Shown here: positions 26,927 to 36,689 of the stretch, in pieces
Numbering within the stretch: position 1 is the first letter of the stretch
Layout: every line of letters begins with the position of its first letter
DNA from: Dyadobacter sp. CY356
Lineage (GTDB): Bacteria > Bacteroidota > Bacteroidia > Cytophagales > Spirosomataceae
NCBI RefSeq assembly: GCF_021440195.1
Contig: NZ_JAJTSZ010000001.1
Location: forward strand, 1,178,001-1,242,000
Direction of reading: 5' to 3'
Length of the DNA: 64,000 bases
Notes under the pieces: model-generated
What the model was told of the DNA's origin: nothing
The model's database searches: none
The model's input: only the letters and a program-made list of their open reading frames with translations
Position numbers and translations under genes: made by a program

Positions 26927-28264
26927 ATGACTAGAAAATTACTTCTTAATTGTGTTATTCTTGGTTTGCTTATTTTTAAAGTGAGTTTGACCTTTTCCCA
27001 ACCAACAACGTTATCGCCAGGCGATATTGCCTTTACTGGTTTGAACGAAACATCCAGTACAGTGAACGGTGCAGCTTCAAACCGTGATTTTAGTTTTGTC
27101 TTGTTAAAGAACATCAAATCAGGAACCATCATATATTTTACCGATTTTGGCTGGAGAAGTGATAGTCCTGCCTTCCAGACGGCCAATCCTTGTCCATCAC
27201 AGGTTCAGGGAAGTGGAGCTTTGACAGATGGCGTCATCCGTTGGACAGCATCTACTGATATGAATTACGGAACACAGGTGCTAATTCGGTGTCAATATGC
27301 TCCAACAACAAATTTAGGTTCTGTAGTAGGGTTTCAGGCCACCTACAATAGTACTCTTCCAAGTTCTACCGCGCCTCAATATGTTACAATGTCAGTTTCT
27401 GGTGAAAGCGTATTCGCCTATCAGGGAAGTTTGGCAGTACCAACTTTAATAGCAGCTCTGAACTCTTCAACAAATGGTTGGGCATCCACCTTATCAAATT
27501 GCGATTTCAATCCAACACTATCGACGCTCCCGTCAGCATTAAATGCCAATAATTTTGCATTTTCGTTGACACCTGCGCAGGGTATTCAAAATATGCAATT
27601 TAAGCCAACGGTAACTATTCCAGCGACGGCGTCTGATGCACGGGCAGTAATTGCTGACAAAAATAACTGGAATTTTTCGGCTGCTACTGCATACTCCCTT
27701 CCAGGAGCAAATCCTTTGCCGGTTCGCCTGATATATTTGAATGCGAATGCCAGCGAAAATGGCGATGTTCTTCTTCACTGGAAGGTAACAGAGGCAGTGA
27801 ATTTTAGTGGCTTTCAAATAGAGAAAAGTCTGGACGCTAAAACTTTCACATTGCTTGCAGAAATCAGCTATAAGGATGGCCAGGAAAACTATTCATATAC
27901 GGATAATCTTAAAGTTAATCACAAAGGTCCATTATACTACCGGCTGAAATTAAAAGACCAGGATGAAAGTTTCGCTTTTAGCCAGATATTAAGCGTAGAA
28001 ACAAAAGGTAATGATCCACTTTATTTTGCATATCCTAATCCCTTTTCACAGCAAATAGAAGTCGTTTCGGAGGATAATGAAAACACCTTTGTATCGGTAA
28101 GGTTAATTAATAGCAAGGGCGTTAGTATAATTACAAGGGATCTAATGGTAAAAAATCGGAAAATTAATTTGCACATTACAGAAAACATACCTGCCGGAAT
28201 TTACATCCTGGCTGTGGACACCAAAATGGGGCTGCAGAGAATTAAAATGGTTAAAAGTATCTGA
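26927..28264 (+). CDS. Secreted protein with T9SS type A sorting domain
   Basis: The 445-residue protein has a signal peptide (KLLLNCVILGLLIFKVSLTF then SQ). A lamin-tail/LTD-like or similar beta domain lies in residues 30-260 (SPGDIAFTGLNETSS, GTIIYFTDFGWRSD). A linker strand LPVRLIYLNANASENGDVLL is followed by a fibronectin-like segment (LHWKVTEAVNFSGFQIEKSL). The C-terminal type IX secretion sorting domain (YPNPFSQQIEVVSEDNEN ... GIYILAVDTKMGLQRIKMVK) directs export through PorU/SprA-type machinery and anchoring to the surface. A terminator follows at 28332. Confidence 0.85.
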   Translation: MTRKLLLNCVILGLLIFKVSLTFSQPTTLSPGDIAFTGLNETSSTVNGAASNRDFSFVLLKNIKSGTIIYFTDFGWRSDSPAFQTANPCPSQVQGSGALTDGVIRWTASTDMNYGTQVLIRCQYAPTTNLGSVVGFQATYNSTLPSSTAPQYVTMSVSGESVFAYQGSLAVPTLIAALNSSTNGWASTLSNCDFNPTLSTLPSALNANNFAFSLTPAQGIQNMQFKPTVTIPATASDARAVIADKNNWNFSAATAYSLPGANPLPVRLIYLNANASENGDVLLHWKVTEAVNFSGFQIEKSLDAKTFTLLAEISYKDGQENYSYTDNLKVNHKGPLYYRLKLKDQDESFAFSQILSVETKGNDPLYFAYPNPFSQQIEVVSEDNENTFVSVRLINSKGVSIITRDLMVKNRKINLHITENIPAGIYILAVDTKMGLQRIKMVKSI

Positions 28265-28331
28265 TCTTGTTGTTGTCCAACTGTTGATGCGCCAGTTGCA
28301 ATGATTTAATTCGGTTCTACTATAAGCATAT

Positions 28332-28375
28332 AGAGGGTGTCTCAATTTTAAATTGAGGCATCCTCTTTGTTTTGT
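28332..28375 (+). terminator. Rho-independent terminator of the T9SS cargo gene
   Basis: Two 17-base arms (28332-28348 and 28350-28366, two mismatches, core CTCAATTT/AAATTGAG) are followed by a T-rich tract. They lie 67 bases after the stop. Confidence 0.75.
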
Positions 28376-28542
28376 ATTCATATTTTTCATTTGGTGATTG
28401 AAAAAAACGCCATTCAATTCTACAGATCTTTATTAAAAAAAACCGATGAGCAATACAGAGATCTTTTGCTATCCAGAAAACTCATGTAATAAGCCAGATA
28501 CTCAGCAGACTATAACCGATCAACTATATTAATAAATAGAAA

Positions 28543-29171
28543 ATGGAAACATCTAAGAGAACCCAGTATGTAAGTATGGCAGCTGCCGCACTATTTATTA
28601 CAATTGTTTGTATTCAGGGCTTCCGCTTTATTAGTTTGCCTCCGGTAATCATTGTCGGTGGTTCTGGGGTTATCGGCTTTATTATGTGGTACAGAACCTA
28701 TCTGAAATATCCGGTAGATCCAAAAATGATCTTGCTCTTATCTCTCGTTACAATTGCTGCATTAGAAATACATATGTGTGAGGAGTACCTGACAGGTTTT
28801 GGCCCATCTATGAGCCGTTTGTTCAATATTATATGGACTGAAAAAGGCTTTCTGTTAGTATTTGCGTTCATTAGGCCCGTTCTTTACAGCATGACTGCAC
28901 TTGGTTTATGTTACTGCGTACCAATAGCAGGCTTTATTGCTTGGTTTATTTTCATCGGACCGGGCGTGGCAGAGTTCACACATTTTATTTTCCCACTGCT
29001 CAAACCCGATAATTGCGGGAAGTAACCCAAAGCTTATCACAGGATGTAAAAGGAATTTTTATATCCGGCATGCATAATTATTGGCTTAACGTGACGGGCA
29101 AATACTTTTTTTCGGGGATGTATACTGCCGTTCTGCCGATGATACCCGGAATCTGGGAATTATTTCAATGA
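28543..29171 (+). pseudogene. HXXEE-domain membrane protein gene, frameshifted
   Basis: The first 160 codons encode a membrane protein with about four hydrophobic segments and the HXXEE signature HMCEEYLTGFG, plus the partner motif EFTHFIFPLLKPDN. They then hit a stop at 29025. In another frame, directly after, the DNA continues with REVTQSLSQDVKGIFISG, MHNYWLNVTGKYFFSGMYTA and VLPMIPGIWELFQ, ending at TGA 29169-29171. This is the natural C-terminal half of HXXEE proteins (PF13787). A single indel near 29005-29012 would restore one protein of about 208 residues. The function of the family is unknown. Confidence 0.75.
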
Positions 29172-29835
29172 TCAAAGCCGCCAAAAAAGTAAGGGTTTTA
29201 CAACAAGGCTAATTGAACACAATGATATACGAATCAGAATCACTAATGAGTGATATAGCGGGCGTAAATAGATAGGAACCTGCACTTTATGAACGTAGTG
29301 CATAGTCAAGTATTGTCGCTACGACAAAATTTACTGTAGATTTACCAAAGCCACTATTTACGTGTTGCAAACCAGCAAAACCTTTTGCCTATCAGATAAT
29401 CAGTTATATTACAACAGGTCCTTGTTCAAATATTTCTTCGACTATCTCGTGTGGACCGCTACCGGTTATCAAGATTACAGATTGTATTTTTCTTTTCTTT
29501 TTTTGGGTATAGTTAATATAGCTACGAGCGAGATGTCTGTTTGGATGTTAATAATTCAGATTCTTTTGCTGTAATTAGGTGGTTTTTGGCTCCTGTTATT
29601 TTTCTATGATAGGATTTAGGCAAAACAACCTATTTGAGGCACGGCGCTGATTTTGGAATTAGAAATAAGGATATTTCTTTAGTATGATCTGCTAAGAATG
29701 TTTTCAAACAAAAATTCCAATGTCATGTCAGTAAAAAGTAACGCTTCCAAAGAGCTTAATACGCATAGGTGAGGGGAAAGCACTGCTCGGGTCAAGACTA
29801 AAAATAGTCTATCAAGACATGTGTATAAAAGAATT
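29172..29835. other. Gene-free stretch
   Basis: No supported coding region; a 70-codon frame at 29362-29574 shows only low-complexity hydrophobic residues. Confidence 0.4.
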
Positions 29836-29868
29836 CTAGAAAAGAGTGATTTAATCACCCTTTTCTAG
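29836..29868 (-). terminator. Terminator of the outer-membrane barrel gene at 29873
   Basis: A near-perfect 16-base inverted repeat (CTAGAAAAGAGTGATT at 29836-29851, one mismatch) that starts within a few bases of the stop codon at 29873 on the minus strand. Confidence 0.75.
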
Positions 29869-29872
29869 TGAA

Positions 29873-30517
29873 CTAATTGCCAAAGCGGTATCCAACAGAA
29901 AACCGTAGCACTCTGTTTTTGGAGGAATAATCTTCTTCCGTCACAGCAGATGTGTTTGAAAGCCCTAGGTCATATGATAAACCGAGCTGTATCATGTTAA
30001 ACTCTACACCTGTACCAAAGGTAACGCCTACTTCTGTACGTTTATACATATCATCATCATTTGATCCCCAGACCACTTTTTCATCAACTTTTTGGCCGCC
30101 AACATCTGCTTTGATTTTCCCGGATAATCCGATACCCAGGTATGGCCCTGCTGTGGCGAAAATTCTCATATCATTTTCCATCTTTTGAGAAACCTTCAAA
30201 TTGACGGGTATATCAATATAATTGAGACGAATACTTGCATCAATGTCGGTGCCCAAAAGGGTTTGTTTGTACTTTGCCCCCTTTTGATCGAATACAAGTG
30301 CTGGCTCCACAGCAAGCCAGGTGTTGATTGGAAATGCCACTGCCATTCCAACATGGAAGCCGGGATTCATGTTGTAATCCGGATTAATACCCCCGCCGCC
30401 TTTTTCTTTGACATTGCCTAGATTTAAACCGGCTTTGGCGGTAAATGTCTGAGCCTGGGAGTGTGAAATGAAAAGAGTGGCTGTAAGCAGCAAAAGAAAG
30501 GTTAATTTGTTTTTCAT
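29873..30517 (-). CDS. PorT-like outer-membrane beta-barrel protein
   Basis: The 214-residue protein has a signal peptide (KLTFLLLLTATLFISHSQAQ) and an eight-stranded-type barrel: FTAKAGLNLGNVKEKGGGG, NPGFHVGMAVAFPINTWLA, LNYIDIPVNLKVSQKMEND, and a final strand VLRFSVGYRFGN. These are the typical repeats of the outer membrane beta-barrel (PorT-related, OMP_b-brl) family. Function is unknown. It is a single-gene unit with a terminator immediately downstream, and a relative lies at 10572-11195. Confidence 0.85.
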   Translation of the reverse strand: MKNKLTFLLLLTATLFISHSQAQTFTAKAGLNLGNVKEKGGGGINPDYNMNPGFHVGMAVAFPINTWLAVEPALVFDQKGAKYKQTLLGTDIDASIRLNYIDIPVNLKVSQKMENDMRIFATAGPYLGIGLSGKIKADVGGQKVDEKVVWGSNDDDMYKRTEVGVTFGTGVEFNMIQLGLSYDLGLSNTSAVTEEDYSSKNRVLRFSVGYRFGN

Positions 30518-31032
30518 CGCATGATTAGGTGAGTAGATATAAATTGGAAAATTAAGATTCAGGACATAAGTGGAAATATAAACCAGTTTTTTATGAACTA
30601 AGTATCTGCAAGTCGACAGCGAAATATAGTAAATATTCTAAATCCAGTTTATCACTGCTGCGTTAAATTTTTATATTTAATTAAGTCGGTTGTTTACAAT
30701 TTAGTTGATCTCTAAAATTCTTTAGACGGCTTTGGTAAAAGGTAAATGAGTTGAGTGTTCACTTGTTTCTTCTTACGCAGTACCACATAATCCGTGTGTT
30801 ATTATCCAAACTCTCTAAGGATTACGACATATCGATGCAATAAGCTTTTAATCAAATAAAAATTATAGTGGCGATATACGGCGGAAATTGGGGCCATTTA
30901 TGCCAAAAAATGCAGTCTGATTCAGAGCGGTGGCGTGTGAAGTCCAAAGATTAATAAATTGTTATGCTTTTCAGATTTATCTATTTAGGACTGCGGCATG
31001 CTTAATTTTAGTTTCTAACTACTCACAATCAT
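30518..31032. other. Gene-free stretch between divergent genes
   Basis: No supported gene. It should contain the divergent promoters of the barrel gene and of the choice-of-anchor I lipoprotein gene. Confidence 0.45.
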
Positions 31033-32535
31033 ATGTTGCAAAAAATTACTATTCCCGGCATCACTTTATTTGCCCTTTTTGTGATCGGTTGTACCGATCA
31101 CGATATTGAGGGGCCTGTCACAGAAAACCCGGCTTCTTTTAAAGAAGTGGCCGCAGTGGATCTTGGAGGTACAGCTGCCTCTGAAATATCGGCTTACGAT
31201 CCGGCGACAAAACGCCTTTTCACCGTTAACAATGAAGCCTCAGCGCTTGTAGATGTGCTGGATCTTTCTTCTTTTCCTACAATTACAAAGCTGCAGCCGA
31301 TCAATGTTTCAGCATTGGGTGGTGTTGCCAACAGCGTGGCAATTTCTGAGGGTAAACTAGCGATTGCCCTGGAAGCAACAAACAAGCAAGCTAGTGGCAG
31401 TGTGATTGTAGTCAATACAAGCACACTTGCTCAGATCAAACAAATCCAGGTTGGATCATTGCCTGATATGGTAACATTCAGCCCTGACGGAAGATACATC
31501 GTAACAGCCAACGAAGGTGAGCCCAGTACGGATTATAAGGTTGATCCGGAAGGTTCCGTTTCAATTATTGATATCCAGGACAACTACGCTGTGAAAACAT
31601 TGACATTTGGTGGTTTTGCCAGTTCTTATTCCCAACTGGCTGCCAGCGGCTTCCGTATTTACGGCCCGAATGCCAGTTTTGCACAGGATGTAGAGCCAGA
31701 GTATGTTGCGGTTTCTCCCGATTCTAAAAAGGCGTATGTGACGCTTCAGGAAAATAATGGTATTGCCGAAATTGATCTTGTCAACGGGGTTATTTTAAAA
31801 ATTAATCCTTTGGGCACCAAGGATTTTAATATCCTGTCAAATGCAGTTGACCCAAGTGATAAGGATAATAAAGTTGAACTTGGACAATGGCCAGTAAAAT
31901 CGTTTTTTCTGCCTGATGCCATTTCGTATTTTACAGCAAACGGAACCGGGTATCTAATCACTGCCAATGAAGGTGATGCCCGTGAGTATACTGCTTTTGA
32001 TGAACAGGTCCGGGTGAGTTCTTTAAAACTAGACCCTTCCATATTTCTTAATGCTGCTGCCCTTAAACTACCGGAAAATCTTGGACGTCTGCGGATAACT
32101 AATACGCTTGGTGATACAGACAAGGATGGCGACTATGATGTCCTTTATGGTTTTGGAGGAAGAGGTTTTAGTATTTTTAATGCTGCCAGCGGCCAGCTTG
32201 CCTACGAGTCTGGAAAGGGATTAGAACAAGAAGTTATCAAGGCTAATATTTATGATGATGATCGTTCCGACGATAAGGGTGTAGAGCCCGAGGGCGTGAC
32301 AGTTGGAATTATGAATGGAAAACCAATCGCTTTTATCGCACTTGAACGCGTTGATGCCATTGCAGTTTATGATTTGAGTGATCCTGCAAGTCCAAAATTT
32401 TTACAGATGATCAAAACAGGTGATGCCCCGGAAGGAATTTTATTTGTGGCCGCTGACAAAAGTCCAAATGGAAAAGTAATGCTGGTTTCAAGTAATGAGG
32501 GAGACGGCACGGTTAAGTTTTATCAGCCAAACTAA
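31033..32535 (+). CDS. Choice-of-anchor I family surface lipoprotein
   Basis: The 500-residue protein has a lipoprotein signal (ITLFALFVIGC, Cys at about 20). A beta-propeller-like repeat domain fills the rest: PDMVTFSPDGRYIVTANEGE, EPEYVAVSPDSKKAYVTLQE, YLITANEGDAREYTAF, and VEPEGVTVGIMNGKPIAFIA. These are hallmarks of the choice-of-anchor I domain family, which is related to alkaline-phosphatase-associated YncE-like propellers. It is likely displayed on the cell surface or in the periplasm; the ligand is unknown. It stands alone and ends in a strong terminator. Confidence 0.85.
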   Translation: MLQKITIPGITLFALFVIGCTDHDIEGPVTENPASFKEVAAVDLGGTAASEISAYDPATKRLFTVNNEASALVDVLDLSSFPTITKLQPINVSALGGVANSVAISEGKLAIALEATNKQASGSVIVVNTSTLAQIKQIQVGSLPDMVTFSPDGRYIVTANEGEPSTDYKVDPEGSVSIIDIQDNYAVKTLTFGGFASSYSQLAASGFRIYGPNASFAQDVEPEYVAVSPDSKKAYVTLQENNGIAEIDLVNGVILKINPLGTKDFNILSNAVDPSDKDNKVELGQWPVKSFFLPDAISYFTANGTGYLITANEGDAREYTAFDEQVRVSSLKLDPSIFLNAAALKLPENLGRLRITNTLGDTDKDGDYDVLYGFGGRGFSIFNAASGQLAYESGKGLEQEVIKANIYDDDRSDDKGVEPEGVTVGIMNGKPIAFIALERVDAIAVYDLSDPASPKFLQMIKTGDAPEGILFVAADKSPNGKVMLVSSNEGDGTVKFYQPN

Positions 32536-32566
32536 GACAATCTTTAAGAGGATATAGTAATAGTGA

Positions 32567-32609
32567 AATACTGGATAGCCCTTAAAGGGGCTTGTCCAGT
32601 ATTTTTTTT
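32567..32609 (+). terminator. Rho-independent terminator of the choice-of-anchor I gene
   Basis: The arms AATACTGGA (32567) and TCCAGTATT pair around an inner stem (GCCCTT/AGGGGC-like). They are followed by a run of T ending at 32609, 32 bases after the stop. Confidence 0.85.
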
Positions 32610-33012
32610 GTAAATAAATTAGGTTTAAGCGTAAAGTTATAAACGGATTTCCCTGATTCTGTAACTGTTTATTTAACGCGCGTTTTTTGCATACAACATG
32701 ATGAAAGATCGAATGACAGATTTAACTATTTTCGGTGTGCATGTACAAAACACTCATTGAGCATACTGCCGTCGTCATACAATCTCAAAACTGCATATCT
32801 TTGGGCCTTACCCTATTTTGATGCGGTAAGTTGTCAAGTAATTATTCAAGAAATAGTTTGCTATGAATGGAAGATGACGGAAAAAAATATGGGCAGTAAA
32901 ATTATTTTTGAAGAGACAAGCATCTTGATCTGAAAGTACTTAAAAAAAATCTCCCTGGCAAATGGCCAGGAAGATCCAGAAAACAAGATCCACAAATCAA
33001 GTTACTTTCTGA
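32610..33012. other. Gene-free stretch
   Basis: No coding region or repeat is supported between the terminator at 32609 and the small gene at 33013. Confidence 0.4.
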
Positions 33013-33345
33013 TTATCTTTCAAATTCAAGCTTAACTTTTTCGTAAAGGCTAAGAACCTGGTTGGTTAATGCAATACATTCCTGTGAGCTCATCTTGTCT
33101 ATGGTATTAATAATTGCATTCGCGCGGATCAATCCATCACTGCCAATACTGGGACCATATTTTTTAATCTGCCCGGTAATATCCTCCCATTCACCTATTA
33201 AAGAATCTGAAAAGTATTTTGGCGTAATAATGTTAAAATAACCTGCCTGAGATTTCAGATTTTGTTTTACCTGCTCACCAACCGTACTCAGTCCAGCGCT
33301 GAGTTTGGATAACTCTGTATAAACAAAAATATTTGATTGGTGCAT
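33013..33345 (-). CDS. Small conserved protein of unknown function, paralogue of 52283-52618
   Basis: This 110-residue soluble helical protein is related to the product of 52283-52618. Both begin with the same block (here HQSNIFVYTELSKLSAGLS) and share QAGYFNIITPKYFSDSL against QSAYFRIIEPKLFPQPL, and a matching C-terminal helix. No named family is recognised. The gene stands alone. The conserved pair indicates a real family rather than a chance ORF. Confidence 0.7.
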   Translation of the reverse strand: MHQSNIFVYTELSKLSAGLSTVGEQVKQNLKSQAGYFNIITPKYFSDSLIGEWEDITGQIKKYGPSIGSDGLIRANAIINTIDKMSSQECIALTNQVLSLYEKVKLEFER

Positions 33346-33585
33346 AGTAAACAGAATTTTAAATTATTAACAACACAAACCATTGAAAGGACCAGATGTA
33401 TTTGTTTAACAACTTTCTTTGTTGTCAATACAAAGCTAGTAAACCGCAATTCAATATGATGTAGGCAGATTATGCATTTGTTGTAGTATTAATTCGAAAA
33501 GCAGAAAGGGCTAGCCCAGGTAATGGTTAGCGAGGTCGCAATGCCTTAATTATGTCTCAGCAGACAAATTTCTGCCAAGAAGCGA

Positions 33586-34281
33586 TCATTTTTCTTCGGT
33601 CTTTTCAAAGCTAATGGTTCTGGTAAGCACCTGCTGCCCGCCGATCTGCTGATAATATTCTTCCAGGTAATGAGCATTGTCCAGTATTGTTAATATCTTT
33701 CGATTTGATTTAATACGGCCGGGAACTAGCTCTTCATCCCAGTCGTAAATAAATGCTTTTTTATTGGGATCGAAAGTTCCCTCCTGCATTTGAATACCGC
33801 TGCCAATGTGGTTGTTGATTGAAATGGTCACGAATTTTCCTTTTACATTGTCATATCCTTCAATAAGAAGGTTTTGATAATTACCTTCTTGAAGCTTACC
33901 ATCTGCTACAGGAAGGGCTAGTTTACCACCTGTGATCTCAATACTATAAAAGCGTCCGTCGTAAATGGGTGTCCTGGTGAGTATGCCCTTAACAAAAGGA
34001 CGTTTGGGATCAGAGAATTTCCAGATGCCCGCAAGTTGATCAAGAAGCATGTGATATTTCCCAGGTCCAGAATAAGCAAGCATAAGCTTCATATCATCAT
34101 TGCGTTTTCTTGCAGTATCTGAAACCGTTGCTTTTTGAATTTCCTGTGAAAAGCATGCTGTCGCCGAAAAAACAGATATCAACATTAATGCTGCGCACAT
34201 GGTTTTGCATAAGCATCTTTTCCTGATTGGTAATACTATGGTTTGGTTTACAGAGATTGGGAGTACAGATCTTATGAACAT
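33586..34281 (-). CDS. DUF1579-like periplasmic protein
   Basis: The product is up to 231 residues. A better start may be one of the ATGs near residue 28 (34200), which is followed directly by a signal-peptide-like stretch MCAALMLISVFSATACFSQ. The mature part (YHMLLDQLAGIWKFSD, GGKLALPVADGKLQEGN, NLLIEGYDNVKGKFVTISI, then GSGIQMQEGTFDPNKKAFI) fits DUF1579, a small lipocalin-like family of unknown role found in Bacteroidota. It has no near neighbours on the same strand. Confidence 0.7.
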   Translation of the reverse strand: MFIRSVLPISVNQTIVLPIRKRCLCKTMCAALMLISVFSATACFSQEIQKATVSDTARKRNDDMKLMLAYSGPGKYHMLLDQLAGIWKFSDPKRPFVKGILTRTPIYDGRFYSIEITGGKLALPVADGKLQEGNYQNLLIEGYDNVKGKFVTISINNHIGSGIQMQEGTFDPNKKAFIYDWDEELVPGRIKSNRKILTILDNAHYLEEYYQQIGGQQVLTRTISFEKTEEK

Positions 34282-35221
34282 ATCACTTTATAATTGTCTA
34301 AGATATTGTTTTAGATGCTTAATGATTTGAATGCGAGTTTATTAGCAAAAATTGAATGAAACAAGGATTTCACCCAGAGCAGTATCAATAATCCGGGTAG
34401 TACTGATTCAAGCCGCAAATAGATAACCATTCTGCTGATATTCATCGAAAACTGCAAGATTATGATTTTGTTAACATCCTTTCTGATGTATCAAAATCTT
34501 TCAAACCCGTAAATTATTTCCCGAAACCATGCCGGGGATAAACCAGTACCTTCTGAGACAGCCCGTAAAATATATATCATCTTGCCACCAAGTGTGAAGG
34601 CCGTTCGCTTGATGCACAATGCTCAATAAATACAGCAGAGGGACACTTTCTATGACTAGCTTTCCTTGGCATTAAAATATAGGCATGAACAATTCCTGTT
34701 GCAGCGCGAAGGGAATCATTCGTTCTGGCTTTGGCGCAAATCAATATTATATTCCGTTCTTATTTATGGCATATAGCTATCTGCATCTGAAAGTTATTTG
34801 TTCAAATCGTAGGCTCAAAATTTAAGATCTTTTAAGCTATGTTGAAAGACAGATTAAATAAGTTAATTTGCCTATATATTTACTAGACTTACTATACTTA
34901 ATTTGCCACCAACAAAGATTTGTAAAGAGCTTCGGATATCCAGGCGAATCTTTGCTTTATTTCAACACGAATAATGGTGGTTTTTTCTGTATTGATCTAT
35001 TGATACCGCACTATTAATGACGATAACAAGCGGTCTGTGGTTAACAAATGAGTTGTTTTTTCCTTTTTCATACTCAACCCCAACATGTATCTTCGGCGTT
35101 TTGGGTGGCATCACTTGATGAAATGGCCAAATCGATCAAACAGGTATCAGAGATTGAACTGGGGATAAATAAGATTTGAGGCTGGCAGTTTAGATGATTT
35201 TAAACCAATTTTAGTAAAAAC
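34282..35221. other. Gene-free stretch of about 940 bases
   Basis: No supported coding region or repeat. It precedes the chimeric sulfatase/kinase junction at 35222, and the missing upstream parts of those genes are not seen here. Confidence 0.4.
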
Positions 35222-35371
35222 ATGTCTAAGATTAGAATATTTTCCAGTGTACTGATTCTGTGTCTGATTAATGGCTTTGTTGTAATTGCTCAGAGTAAGA
35301 TAGCTGAAAGTAGGAAACATCCAAACATAATTATCATCCTGACTGGACAAAACAAAACAGCCAGATTATAG
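35222..35371 (+). pseudogene. N-terminal remnant of a sulfatase
   Basis: The ATG at 35222 starts a 49-codon frame: a signal peptide (FSSVLILCLINGFVVIAQ) followed by ESRKHPNIIIILTGQN, then a TAG at 35369. 'K-P-N-I-I-x-I-L-T-D-D' is the usual start of formylglycine sulfatases, so this is a 5' fragment of such a gene. It ends where the sequence of a histidine kinase begins in another frame, and therefore marks a deletion or recombination junction. Confidence 0.6.
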
Positions 35372-35373
35372 CT

Positions 35374-35958
35374 TTGGAAAAAGAAAAAACCCGAACTGAG
35401 CTGGATCTGCTGAAACTACAACTCAACCCACATTTTTTCTTTAACACCTTAAATAATCTTTATGCGCTGAGTCTTCAGCAATCCCCAAAAACACCGGAAA
35501 GTATTCTTCAGCTTTCGGAGTTAATGCGGTATGTCATCTATAAAGGTCAGCAGCCGCTGGTGCGTATTGAGGAAGAAGTAAGATATCTGACGGATTATCT
35601 GCACTTGCAGCAGCTCCGGCTTAGAAAAAATCTGGATCTGCAATTTGAAAAAAATAAGATTGAAAGTCAGCAGACACTGGCTCCGCTGCTACTGATTGTT
35701 TTGTTGGAAAATGCGTTCAAACATGGGATCGAAGTTTCCGAAGACGCTGCATTTTTGCGTCTGGAACTTTCATGTGAAAATGAAAGGCTTTATTTCCGCT
35801 GTGAAAATTCTTTTGAGCCTCAGCCATCCAATGAAAGCGGGATAGGATTGTCAAATCTTAAAAGACGACTTTTGCTGCTGTATCCTGAAAAGCACAGACT
35901 TGATACCTTTATAAAAAATAATACCTTTACCGCTGTTCTCGAACTTGATCTATCATGA
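35374..35958 (+). CDS. LytS-type histidine kinase, membrane domain missing
   Basis: The 194-residue product (TTG at 35374; the frame is open about 26 codons further upstream, to a TAG) contains only the cytoplasmic part of a LytS/YehU kinase. The His_kinase motif is KLQLNPHFFFNTLNNLYAL with the phosphoacceptor His. It is followed by the N-box VLLENAFKHGIEVS and the G-box SGIGLSNLKRRLLLL. The usual four to six membrane helices are absent: the upstream DNA instead encodes a sulfatase start. It overlaps the downstream LytTR gene by four bases (ATGA). It may still be translated but lacks its sensor part. Confidence 0.75.
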   Translation: MEKEKTRTELDLLKLQLNPHFFFNTLNNLYALSLQQSPKTPESILQLSELMRYVIYKGQQPLVRIEEEVRYLTDYLHLQQLRLRKNLDLQFEKNKIESQQTLAPLLLIVLLENAFKHGIEVSEDAAFLRLELSCENERLYFRCENSFEPQPSNESGIGLSNLKRRLLLLYPEKHRLDTFIKNNTFTAVLELDLS

Positions 35959-36689
35959 AAATGCGTTGCCTGATTGTTGATGATGAGCCACTTGCCCATG
36001 ATGTGATACTTAATTATATCAACGAAGTGCCGTTTTTAGAAACAGCAGGCCAATGTTACCGCGCTACGGAAGCGTTGGAATTTTTAAATAAATCAGAAAT
36101 TGACCTTATTTTTTTGGACATCCGGATGCCGAAATTAAGCGGTCTGGATTTTCTTAGAACGCTCCAAAAACAGCCGCTTGTAATAATCACTTCCGCCTAC
36201 GAACAACACGCGCTGGAAAGTTTTGATCTGGATGTATGTGATTATCTGCTCAAACCTTTCCGTTTTGAGCGTTTTCTAAAAGCGTGCAATCGTGCGCTCA
36301 CTCGGTTTAATATGAGCAAAGAAAACAGTTATCCGGCTCCAACAGAAGAATTTGTCAAAACCGGTGAGCCAGCGGGAATTTACCTGAAATCAGATAAAAA
36401 ATTTGTGTTGCAGCAGCTGAATAGGATTCTTTATCTGGAAAGTCTGGGCAATTATGTCAAGGTGTGGGAAGGGGCTGGATTTATATTAACACCCAGAACG
36501 TTAAGCAGTTTTGAAAGCCAGCTACCAGCTGACAACTTCGTACGTATTCACAAGTCCTATATTCTTAATAAACGCTTTATCCATTTCATTGAAGGTAATT
36601 CGATTCATCTGAAAAACGGAAAAGAGCTGCCCCTTGGCAAAAACTATAAGCATGTTTTGAAAGCACTGCTGACAGATGCAGGGTTATGA
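35955..36689 (+). CDS. LytTR-family response regulator
   Basis: The 244-residue protein has a receiver domain (RCLIVDDEPLAHDVI, phosphoacceptor in LIFLDIRMPKLSGLDFLR, Lys in CDYLLKPFRFE). A LytTR DNA-binding domain follows at about 140-240 (RILYLESLGNYVKVWEG, DNFVRIHKSYILNKRFIHFI). The start codon overlaps the end of the truncated kinase gene in an ATGA, so the two are translationally coupled. It is the natural partner of that kinase. Target genes are unknown. The receiver looks intact, so it might take phosphate from another LytS kinase such as that at 17681. Confidence 0.9.
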   Translation: MKMRCLIVDDEPLAHDVILNYINEVPFLETAGQCYRATEALEFLNKSEIDLIFLDIRMPKLSGLDFLRTLQKQPLVIITSAYEQHALESFDLDVCDYLLKPFRFERFLKACNRALTRFNMSKENSYPAPTEEFVKTGEPAGIYLKSDKKFVLQQLNRILYLESLGNYVKVWEGAGFILTPRTLSSFESQLPADNFVRIHKSYILNKRFIHFIEGNSIHLKNGKELPLGKNYKHVLKALLTDAGL

